Shown here one piece after another: positions 11,170 through 20,639 of a stretch of DNA of 64,000 nt (position 1 is its first letter; each line of letters begins with the position of its first letter). The notes beneath the pieces are model-generated. The model saw only the letters and a program-made list of their open reading frames with translations, searched no databases and had not been told where the DNA came from. A program made the position numbers and the translations under genes. Source of the stretch: Mytilus californianus (Eukaryota; Mollusca; Bivalvia; Mytilida; Mytilidae); NCBI RefSeq assembly GCF_021869535.1, contig NW_026262734.1:97345285-97409284 (forward strand). Direction: 5' to 3'.

Positions 11170-11980
11170 ATCATAAAACATATTTTCGTGTGTAAATTAG
11201 CTAATTTATCTTTTTCCCAAAAGCATTTTAGAATAAAAAATCTATATATTTATATGCTTAAAACGACGAAAACATCAGATAACGTTCACTGAAAGTAAAT
11301 TTCTTTCGTTTTGATTTCATAAAATTCGATATTCTCTTGCGATTTCCTTTTTGACATATACTAATGAGTTAATTTCAAAGTCAAGCTTTCTAATGATCGT
11401 GCTTTTATAGATTGATGTTTTATGTGTTAGAAAGCGAGTGCATATGTGACATATAAGATGATATAGTCGAAAAATGAAAGCGATCGATCAGCAAAAATTC
11501 GTAAAATATTTGATTATTTCGGAAAATATGAATTGGCATCTCCGTTTTAATGATAATTATAATAAATCATTAATTCCTTGTTTTGATATCCAACTTGACA
11601 AAATGACATAAGGTACATTCAAATAAGATATCATAATGAATATCTATATATAAGTTGGTTAACGGGAACATTCTCCTTTTCTATCATTTTCTGTATTTTG
11701 TTTTCTTTTTTTTCCTTTCTTAATCTGTGTAGTTTCTATCTGTAAAAGTTGTACTACAATTTCAAAATTTCATATTGTGTCCTATAGAAATGTACATGCA
11801 TTATTGCATAATTTTTTGGTGTCACGGGTTGATACGAGTATGATATTGAAAAAGCCACATGATATTCTCTATTTATTTACACATTGGAAAAAATGGTGTT
11901 CCGATACGACATTAAAACTTCGAGTACAAAAATAATACTCATAATGATTTAGAAATTTTCTGAGTTATTTCAACTGTCGT
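11170..11980. other. Lectin intron, nothing recognised
   Basis: AT-rich, with no supported exon or repeat. Confidence 0.4.
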
Positions 11981-12062
11981 TTGATTGATTGATTGATTTT
12001 TGGTTGCTTAACGTCCAGTGGCAAATGTTTCATGCATGTTCCGGACGAGTTGAGAGGCCACT
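11981..12062 (-). repeat. SINE-type 3' end fragment with (ATTG)n tail
   Basis: Reads ttgattgattgatttttggt, then tgcttaacgtccagtggc and catgcatgttccggacgag. On the minus strand this is the 3' tail shared with copies at 37205 and 39045, ending in a short CAAT-type microsatellite typical of retroposed ends. Confidence 0.65.
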
Positions 12063-12531
12063 TATGTAAATGCAAAACACAATGTGTAACAAATAAAAAT
12101 GGGATTTATTAACCGAGATCTGACTTTCTATATGAAAAGAGTTAGATGTTTTTTAAAGGGCTGCAGGTATAAAAAGCCTAATATATATTACAAACGAAAA
12201 TATGGAATTTTATGCTGCTATAATCTGCAATGAAATTATGTCAAAGAGAAAATGTATTTTATACTCCTGATAGTTGACTCGTATTTGTATTATATTTTAC
12301 AATTTTCTTTATAGTCTCTCAAAACTCGTTATAGAGTGGCTTTAACTTGTGTTTTACTTTGCTGTATATTCTATATCTAACAAGTGTTGAGACTTAAATA
12401 AAGTATTTGTCTTGTCTTGTCTATTATGCCTATAGACCATTCTGGGTTGGACAATTGATAATTCCCGGATTATTGTAATCCTAACAGCGTCTTATTTAAT
12501 AAGTTTCAATCGATCAATACATTAAACATAC

Positions 12532-12584
12532 CTCTAAGTTCTCATCAAGATTGGCTGTGTCGTCCGTCAAATCATGCTGTTCGC
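12532..12584 (-). CDS. Lectin gene, short acidic exon after the signal peptide
   Basis: The exon is 53 nt on the minus strand, with acceptor atatactag and donor gtatgt. Joined in phase 1 to the signal-peptide exon it reads GEQHDLTDDTANLDENLE, an acidic, probably disordered segment that would form the mature N terminus. The donor is good; the acceptor's pyrimidine tract is weak. It ends in phase 0, which does not match the phase-1 lectin exon at 7093, so another exon must intervene. Confidence 0.5.
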
Positions 12585-12772
12585 CTAGTATATGAATATG
12601 ATATAATTAAATTAAAATGACATGTGTGTATCGATATGCACAGGAAAAAATGATTGCACAATTTTAAAAGTCTTTTTATTTTAAGAAAAAAAATCAGTTT
12701 GGAACCCCAGTTATATTCGTAAAATAAGACAGCCTTATCTTTTTTTTTCTATTAATACACTGGTTTGCAGTT

Positions 12773-13046
12773 GTATGTCTATTAAACAAACAAAAAAATG
12801 AAAATATAAAATATAAAATAGATTAACAGGCAACAACAATGATAATAAATAGTATAGTGTTATAAACTGGCTGTTTCTGTATTTGCCCTTGTTATAGATT
12901 TGAGGTTAGCCAATACAGCTGATCGATAATCTATAACAGGGCCAATACAGAAACAGCCATATGCGGTTAATAACACTACATTATTTATTATCATTGTTGT
13001 TGCCTATTAATCTATTTTATATTTCAATTTTTTTAATAGACATACA
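12773..13046. repeat. Long fold-back element in lectin intron 1, arms about 120-130 bp
   Basis: The left arm contains caacaacaatgataataaat and ggctgtttctgtat. The right arm contains their complements atttattatcattgttgttg and atacagaaacagcc. Pairing extends out to gtatgtctatta and agacatac at the two ends. The loop is about 25-30 bases. In the lectin pre-mRNA this would form a very stable hairpin. Confidence 0.85.
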
Positions 13047-13225
13047 GTTATAGTTTAACGAGCCAAATTTGTATGCAAAATTAAAACAAAAATCTGTGAC
13101 ATAGTCCGCTTACTGCAACGTGACCTTAAAGGCGTAAGAAAATTGAAACTGGAAGTGAACGTCCGTATAAGCCCATGGGCCAATACGGCCTTTTATGAAC
13201 TGGACCAGTCCGAAATGCAATATTT

Positions 13226-13366
13226 ATAGATTATAACATGCCCTTTTCCATATTGGCCCTGGTATCATCCCGAGACTCCCATATTAGCCCGAGGCTTCAG
13301 CCGAGGGCCGATATGAGTCGAGGGATGATACCAGGGCCAATATGGAAAAGACATGTTATAATCTAT
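13226..13366. repeat. Second fold-back element in lectin intron 1
   Basis: Arms tagattataacatg...ttccatattggccctgg and ccagggccaatatggaa...catgttataatcta pair over about 55-60 bases. The loop region is itself partly palindromic (gcccgaggcttcagccgagggc). A diverged relative is at 35566-35705. Confidence 0.85.
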
Positions 13367-14209
13367 TTACCACATATTTAAGTTCTGCTGAAAAGAGAAA
13401 AACGTTCAATTATAACTATTTAATTACCCACAACAGGTAAATTCTAAAAAGATTTATCACATTTTCAATTATTTTTTTTTCATTCACTGCAAACAAATTT
13501 ATTGTAACATTTCCCTTTATTTTTGTATTTTTGAATATGGTAATACACAAAAGCGAGAATTTGGCATAACTGGGGCTAAATCGATAATGGTTGGTTGGAC
13601 ATTGTTACGTGTGGACATTGTAGCAGAATTCTCATAGTTTTCAATACAAACACCGTCATTGTTCGCCATTGCCGTTAAGGACGCAATGACGTCAGGTCAT
13701 TTGGAATAACCACTTTTTTTGCCCCGGGCAGCAATATGAGTAGGGCAATTTTGCGGATATTACATATGCAAAATTGAATGTTTTCGTAACAAATATGTGA
13801 TAATAACTCATAATTTATATCAACAGGGCAACGTCATCAGTATTGCACATGCTGATTAATCCGTATTAGAGCTGATTTCCTCGTATCATTTAATAACTAT
13901 AATTACTAATTATAAAATATAATGTCTTGCATTATTATTAACATTATCATCATTACACATAAATAATACAAAATCGACAAAAACTACAAAAATATCAGAA
14001 CAAATTCCAACTAATAACTCGTCAACTACAAACAAGATCTAAACATGTCATAATAACAAAAATCTACAAACAAACACGTATAGGTTGATATTATTTTATT
14101 ATACTTTTGAGTGAGAATTCAAATACGAACGTATATAACAATTATTATTCATAACACTGCATTGATAATTTTTTTGAAATTAAAAAAAAATAAAAATAAA
14201 TATGCTTAC

Positions 14210-14264
14210 CTGCAACCACATAGCAAACTAGGAAACCAGTTATGCAAATTAAAAAGGAACGCAT
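14210..14264 (-). CDS. Lectin gene, first coding exon: signal peptide
   Basis: ATG at 14264-14262 opens MRSFLICITGFLVCYVVA, followed by one base of a split glycine codon and a consensus donor, gtaagcata. The 18 residues form a textbook signal peptide: one basic residue, a hydrophobic core, and small residues at the end (Val-Ala-Gly). The exon is 55 nt and ends in phase 1, matching the next exon. A TATAAATA lies about 95 bases upstream. I chose this ATG because it is the only one in frame with the hydrophobic core. Confidence 0.7.
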
Positions 14265-14359
14265 AATAACAATATTCGCTGTCAAAAGTTTTTGCAAATA
14301 TGAAAAATGGATGTCAAATATATCTGAAAGCCTTTTGGTTGCAATACGTTGGACTGATG

Positions 14360-14367
14360 TATTTATA
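14360..14367 (-). promoter_or_regulatory. TATA box of the lectin gene (candidate)
   Basis: TATAAATA on the minus strand, 96 bases before the start codon, leaves room for a transcription start and a 5' UTR of about 65 bases. TATA-like strings are frequent in this AT-rich DNA. Confidence 0.4.
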
Positions 14368-14399
14368 TCTATACTTGTAATTGTTTGCTGGTTATAACA

Positions 14400-15060
14400 T
14401 TATTTTGCATTTCACTGGTCGTAAATTCTGTCGTAAAATTTCAGTAAAACTTTTTGTTTGATTCAAATGGAAATTATATCAACACTGAAATAAAACTCTG
14501 GTTTATATTATCTATTAATATATTTTTGACCTAAAAGCCTTTTAGAAAAAATTACATGTAATATCATAAAAATGATTTAATTATTATATTGCATATATGA
14601 GTTTTCATCAAATACTAATTAACACCTTGTTTGCATCACTCCAGATGTCTTTATTTCCAAAACGTGACTGTGATGCAGGTTTAAGTGATGAGTATTATTT
14701 AAGTCACTTATGCCATCAACAAAAATCGTCATTTGATAATACATATATAAATGTAGTACAAAACATTAATTTGTACCACTTATTAAGGATACAAAGGGTA
14801 CATAAAACATCCTCGTATAAAACGGACTTTTATGTTAAACTCTGCATTGAAAAAGGTAGTAGGGTCAATATTTCTAAATGTACGCCACACAAAGAGCATT
14901 TATAAGTCTTTCAATTTTTACCAAAAAAACTCACAATAGCGCAGCTTTATGGAGGCATTTTGCAGTTGAAACTAAAAATGACGTATTTCTTAATGAGACC
15001 AGTTTTATAATGTAAGACTGTAATATTATGGTTTTAGTCAGAAATAACAATATTGAGCAA
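14400..15060. other. Upstream spacer of the lectin gene
   Basis: A plus-strand frame of 102 codons at 14597-14905 has no recognisable domain or splice support, and I do not call it a gene. Nothing else was seen. Confidence 0.35.
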
Positions 15061-15066
15061 TGAATA

Positions 15067-15600
15067 TAAAAAAGAAGATGTGGTATGATTGCCAATGAGA
15101 CAACTCTCCACAAGAGACAAAATGACACAGAAATTAACAACTATAGGTCACCGTACAGCCTTCAACAATGAGCAAAGCCCATACCGCATAGTCAGCTATA
15201 AAAGGCTTCGAAATGACAAATGTAAAACAATTCAAACGAGAAAACTCACGGCCTAATGTATGTACAAAATAATGAACGAAAAACAAATATGTAACACACC
15301 ACTGAATTACAGATCCTGACTTAGGACAGACACATACAGAATGTGGCGGGGTTAAACTAGTTTGAAAGCGCCAACCCTCCCCTAACCTGGGACAGTGGTG
15401 TAACGGTACAACATAAGAACAAACTATAAACAACAGTTGAAAAAGGCTTAACTCATCAGATGGATACAAATAGAAATACATCTAACAAAAAGACAGAGTG
15501 GACGTGGACGGATACTTGTACATCCAAACAACATAAAGACACTAAGTACAGATCTGAGATTACTCGCAGTTACTGACAACTAGTTCAAAGCCAATAACAA
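15067..15600 (+). repeat. Dispersed family A, longest copy
   Basis: In order: gatgtggtatgattgcca, a caatgagacaactctcc block, ggtcaccgtacagccttcaa, cataccgcatagtcagc, and a second module with cctgacttaggacag, gtggcggggttaaac and ccaaccctcccctaacc. It ends near cagttactgacaa. It encodes nothing. The second module is shared with family B (29575 and 55944), as is the final cagttactgaca, so the two families are related. Confidence 0.8.
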
Positions 15601-16082
15601 CTAAGTTCATTTGGATGTTATTGATATATGTTAAATCATTAAAAGATATTTTAATTAACTCATTAAGTCTCTTTATTTGATATTCGAAATCAGTTTCCGG
15701 TTTGTTACACATGGAAAAAGGTATTACATATCCCTGATTGTTTTTACAAACCAAAATATATTAACATATAAATCTATGTATCCATGCCAAAAATATACAC
15801 AACGTAGGTCATTTTGTTATTAACAAAACCAAAGTTATAAATTGAAGAAAAAATAAAATGTTGAAGAAAAAAATGAATTTCCTTAACTAAAGTAGGATGT
15901 CATGGGTATTAAAAATTAAATATTGGAAGTAGAAAAGTTCAGTAGCACAATAACTTTTGTTTTGAAATTGATAACATGTGTAAGCGGTATTGATAAACAT
16001 GATTGATACCGAGTGTAACGACCGTTCGTACGAATCACTGATGCTACCAGGGTTATAATTCCATGGCTCAAACGTTGGATTT
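15600..16082. other. Spacer, nothing recognised
   Basis: AT-rich, with no supported feature. Confidence 0.4.
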
Positions 16083-16162
16083 GATGTTGTGGTATTCTTT
16101 GCCACTTATGTCCCCGATATGACACTTATGTCCCAGATATGACACTTATGTCCCAGATATGA
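16083..16162. repeat. 20-bp tandem repeat, about three copies
   Basis: Unit gacacttatgtcccagatat, repeated with one early variant. Confidence 0.85.
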
Positions 16163-16520
16163 TCAATTGGGGTTCATAGCTGAACTCATAACATATCATG
16201 GAATAATCGTAATAGTTTGCTGGTACCCTAAGTCGACAAAGCGCAGACACGATGAGGTCGGACGATGTCATTCATAAATAAAAAAAATTATTAACTAAAA
16301 TACCGAACTGCAAGCTTAAGGTTAATTAAAAAAGGGGGAAGTCCATAAAAACTATCGAAATCAAACGTTAGTCTTAATCAAACAACGGAACGAATATAAA
16401 ACAACTTTTATATTTCTATTTTGTGGGGTAAACCGCTAGCTTATTTGTTGGTCACAAAAGTAACACAATACAAATATGTAAATTCCTAAGGAATTAGACA
16501 GAATATCTTTTTCAAAATTT

Positions 16521-16745
16521 CATACAACATTTGAACAAAATTTCATACCACACTAGGACAAAATCTCATACCCCACTGGAACAAAATTTCATACCACACT
16601 GGGGCAAAATATCATACCACACTCGAACAAAATCTCATACCACACTGGAACGAGATCTCATACGACACTGGGGAAAAATCTCATATCACCCTGGAACAAA
16701 ATTTCATACCACAATGGGTCATAATCTTATTCAAGTCTGGAGTAA
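16521..16745. repeat. 23-bp tandem repeat, about ten copies
   Basis: The unit begins cataccacactggaac and continues aaaatct, spaced every 23 bases with several substitutions per copy. The open frame across it is a by-product. Confidence 0.9.
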
Positions 16746-16749
16746 AACC

Positions 16750-17424
16750 TATATAATACTATACTTAAAGTTCAAGATGGTCCCGTGAACTGGTTTTAAC
16801 GAAATTATTGTTTCTTGGCTAATCTCAAAGTCATTTATATGTCTAAGTTTCTCTCGATGCAAATTTCATTCGTAAAACCATTTAGTAAATTACCATTCGA
16901 TACCTTGCACGAGGTAACACTGTAAATTATAGGTTTTCTTTACCCTAGATATGTTGTCAACCGTCGTCCTGAATTACAAATTCATTGTTATACTAAATTG
17001 CAAAATAAAAATGCAGGCCAAGGGAATATTTCATTGCTATGAAATAAAATTCAAATAAGAAAAGTATAAAACTATCAAACGCGCGCCTGGTATACAAAAT
17101 TATGAGGCCGGTAACCTGGATGAGTTTATTATCAAAGTGCAAAAATAAATGTCACTTATGGTATCAATCTCAAATTAGAAAACAAGAAGAGGTACTTTTT
17201 ATTTAAACAATATGTGACGTAAAGTAAACATTTAATGTTATGAATAAAAACTGCAAGAAAAGTACAGATGATCCATGTCACACAGTTGTGCAAGGGGTCG
17301 TCCCATTCAATGTATTGTATTACCCTAAATGTTTTAAAGGATCTATTTTGGGAAAACATAGACTTGTGACAAATCTAAAAATAATTGCAACATGTTACGT
17401 GCAGCTATATTTGTTTTAATAATG
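16750..17424. other. Spacer, nothing recognised
   Basis: No supported feature. Confidence 0.4.
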
Positions 17425-17665
17425 GACAGCCAATACATGGGGTGCAACATGTGGAGCGGGATATGCTTACCCTTCCGGAGCACCTGAGATCACCCCTAGT
17501 TTTTGGTTGTGTTCGTGTTGTTCAGTCTTTAGTTTTCTATGTTTTGTGTACTTTTGTTTGTCTGTTGGTCATTTTCTTTTTTAGCTATGGCGTTGTCAGT
17601 TTATTTTCGACTTGTGAGTTTGCATGTCCCTTTGGTATCTTTCATCTCTCTTTTAGCCTGATTAT
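17425..17665 (+). repeat. Dispersed mussel repeat, 3' region type
   Basis: Contains ttacccttccggagcacc, then tgagatcacccctagttttt, ttgtctgttggtcatttt, atggcgttgtcagttt and tgtccctttggtatctttc. I recognise this order as a common mussel dispersed repeat. A short related piece (ccatggtgttgtc) is at about 7202. The open frame across it is not a gene. Confidence 0.65.
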
Positions 17666-17824
17666 ATTTATGTGGTGTACCACCTTTTTCTGAATTTGTA
17701 ATGTATGTCTAATGTTATGAGCTCTACTTTAATCGAGTGAAGTTGACTCGATCATTAGATTTATAGTTTGTGGACTGTATGTGTTTCGTTTGTACCTGCC
17801 TCGCTGAAAACAATCAAATCTAGT

Positions 17825-18290
17825 AACCAGTCTTCACCATTCTGTCCGAAACAAATGGAGGGTAACTAGTTTGTTCCAGTCGGGATGCCAACAGTTTACC
17901 TTCAACATTATTTAACTTATCAAATTTTAATTAACCTTATTATTCACAGTGATTACACACTGGTTGAATATGTGCACCTTTAATTGGTGTACAAATTTGA
18001 AAATTTTGCTTCAGATTTTTTTTTGCCGAACTTATTCATGTTTGTCCTTGAATGCTATATAGGTTACCTAGTTTGTGTCAACCGGATACCCAGTGGTTTC
18101 ATTTCAACAGTATCCAAGTTTTTCACATTTATTGCACACAGCTTGAAAATGTGCACCACCTTTTTTGACAAATTGTTTCCTTATGTTTTCTATGTGAGGA
18201 ACTTATTCATTTTTATCATTGAATGCCATAGAGGGTACTTAGAAGGATCAATAGAAACTATACAATATGCAAAACCGGGAAATAGTTTAT
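17825..18290. repeat. Degenerate tandem repeat, about 175-bp unit
   Basis: Blocks ending gagggtaactagtttg (17870), aggttacctagtttg (18060) and gagggtacttag (18230), together with paired tgaatatgtgcacc and tgaaaatgtgcacc segments, show about two and a half diverged units. Confidence 0.6.
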
Positions 18291-18337
18291 TTATTTAGAG
18301 CTGATTATTAAAGTAATTAAAAAAATTCAACCCTTAA

Positions 18338-19106
18338 TTAAGGATGTATTCTTCTGACGTTTCAGTCTCGTTGAAATCTCGTTCTGAAATTATTTCCAAA
18401 ACATGTAATACAAGTGGAAAATATCAATGAATTTAAAAAATATTATAATCAAACTTAACTCTGTGAACAAATTGTGTATTTACAATAAGAAGTTTTTGAG
18501 GAATAAAATTTTCAAATTTTATTACCAATCAAGTTTGTCTCATTAGCCAAAATGTTGAGAAAATTGGTGAGGGGGTACAAGAAATGATTTTACCAGAAAC
18601 ATGTGCATCCCATATCAATTTTTTCTTTTCAAATGTCTTAGATATGTATTTGTTAAATCATTTATAACAAAGAAGTTGAAATAATATGCTTTTTGTTCTA
18701 AAAAAAAAGAGAAAAATCCCAAATTTACAAAATTGACAGCATTGTAAATTTGACATGCATCAAAATTTTATAAAACTTTCTTATATTAACACCTACCTAT
18801 AGTTTTTTTAAGTTAAATTTATTCAGATTGGTCCACTTCATTTTTATTGATAGTATGAAAAAAAGTTTGTTTGCGAAACTGTGATTTTTTTCATGATAGT
18901 AGCCAAAAAATGGGTAAAAATTGATGAAAAATGGGAAAATCATCAGAATTGAGTATTTTCAAATGGTCGTAGCAAAAAAAGGAGTGCACCACCATATGAT
19001 TTTTTCTTCACCAATTTTTTTTACAGTCATATAAACCCAAAAATCAGGCTAAGAAAAAAAGTTAACTTCTAGAAATGTTTGGCTCCTCAGAGGTGTACAT
19101 CCTTAA
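18338..19106. mobile_element. Element with TTAAGGATGTA terminal inverted repeats
   Basis: The left end is ttaaggatgtattcttctga. The right end, reverse-complemented, begins ttaaggatgtacacctctga. Eleven bases are identical and pairing continues imperfectly. TTAA at both borders would fit a TTAA target duplication. The interior of 769 bp is non-coding and rich in T runs. Superfamily is not determined. Confidence 0.65.
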
Positions 19107-19985
19107 AGGAAAATAAAAATGGAAATATATATTTCTATGGCATTGAATTTAAACTTCCATGACAGGACTGCATAGTTTCAGTAGACTACGTGATATCAAA
19201 TTGCTTGATAATGAAAGTATTGACCATTGTCATTTGATGACTGATGTCTTTATGAAATATTGTGGATGTTATGTCTAGAAGTTCAACATACCCTCTGCCC
19301 CATCGTATGTGGTAAACATACATCGATAAATACGTAACGAGCGTGCATGTTTAAACTTTACGGACCTTTATTTACAGGGGTGTGCTCAGAACGCAAAACT
19401 GCTCCGACCGGTTTACGGGGTAGAACGACTGAAATTGACACTACATGCATTGCACTGTTTCCATAACGAACAGGTTGACCGTTGCTTTCTCAACTCACGA
19501 TAAAACCTGTTTTTGCGGTCTTACATATAATATAAAGATACCAGAATAGCCGTCTTATCATTTGAATATATTTGTCAACTGGAATTTATTCACTGTCGGA
19601 TCATTTTGACTGAGTCTGGAATCGCACGGTGTAGCAGAAAACGCTAATCCTGTCGACGCACCTGATATCGTACTTTTGGATTTTAGGCAATTCATCAGTT
19701 GTTCGCACTTGATTTATGTACTGGAGATGGATTTACAAGAGTTGAAGATCAATAAACGTCTGTTTTGTGGACTATATATTGTCTTCTTATTGTTTTTATT
19801 GTAACCATAGTCTTGTCTATCAATTACAAATGCATATGTTTAGAAAACAGATTTCTCAACTCTAAACAGACATGTAACTCTTAATAGTATGAAAGGTGCA
19901 CAAGAAAGCTATTGTCATATTTAACAATTCATTATATGAAGGCCATGACTAAGTTAACAACCTTAGGTGCAGTAAGCATGACAAT
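19107..19985. other. Spacer with a GC-richer block
   Basis: The block at about 19310-19720 is less AT-rich than its neighbours and contains several CG-rich words (ctccgaccggtttacgg, cctgtcgacgcacctga). It could be part of an unrecognised element, such as a solo LTR, but no paired copy or terminal repeat was found. Confidence 0.3.
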
Positions 19986-20098
19986 ATAATGGTTTTTTTT
20001 TTTTGTGGGGGGGGGGGGGGGGGGAGATGAATGTTTACAAATCCAGTAACTTTGTTAATTTTGAGGTAAAAGGCGAATTTTGCGGTTAGACCCTGAGA

Positions 20099-20128
20099 TT
20101 AAAGGTCAAGGTCACATCAAGGTCACGA
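20099..20128 (+). promoter_or_regulatory. Cluster of AGGTCA-type half-sites (candidate)
   Basis: The sequence has aaaggtcaaggtcac followed by atcaaggtcacg, that is three AGGTCA or TCAAGGTCA words within 30 bases. TCAAGGTCA is the extended half-site of orphan nuclear receptors. Similar strings are also common in invertebrate repeats, so function is unproven. Confidence 0.25.
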
Positions 20129-20311
20129 CGATACACAACACACCATCTTATTGCAATTGACCTTTAACAACATATCATGTCAATGTAAGCAATTAAAAAC
20201 GTTTTAGTCTGGAAGGTGCCTAGTCAGTGCTTAGTCAGTTAAACAAGTAAATATCCAAAACAAACAAATATGCCATTATTCGTTTTCCGGTATAAAACGC
20301 ACACACGGAGA

Positions 20312-20345
<34 letters not shown>

Positions 20346-20639
20346 GGAAAGTAAGAAATATATGAAGGATAAAGGAGAAAACATGATCAATTTAAGTGGA
20401 ATATACAGATTCTGTGTCCACGCATCACTTAAAAGGATCCGACAACAGTACGTTCTACTTTTTGTTCTGATAATTACTACATTAGCCAAAAGCAGCAGTT
20501 TCTGCTTGTAATTTTTGAAGCTGTGTGTCATTACCACAAAACCAGAGGATCCCGAAAGGTTTTTTAATGGAGAGTTGTCAGATAATTATAACATGATTGG
20601 TATCATAATCATATTGAAAAAAGAATATAGTTTGTAGTT

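Larger units (their letters stand above)
5280..14264 (-). other. Gene span: secreted single Gal-lectin-domain protein, split gene
   Basis: Five minus-strand exons are read from splice signals: 14264-14210, 12584-12532, 7093-6797, 5579-5565 and 5320-5280. They spell a signal peptide, a short acidic linker, one SUEL/Gal-lectin (rhamnose-binding lectin type) domain and a short hydrophilic tail with a stop. Phases agree at every junction except 12532 to 7093: the upstream exon ends in phase 0 and the lectin exon needs one carried base. At least one exon of length 1 modulo 3 is therefore missing from this model, or the two parts belong to different transcripts. Family knowledge: such domains bind galactosides or rhamnose and act in invertebrate immunity and egg recognition. 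The function here is inferred only. Confidence 0.6.
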
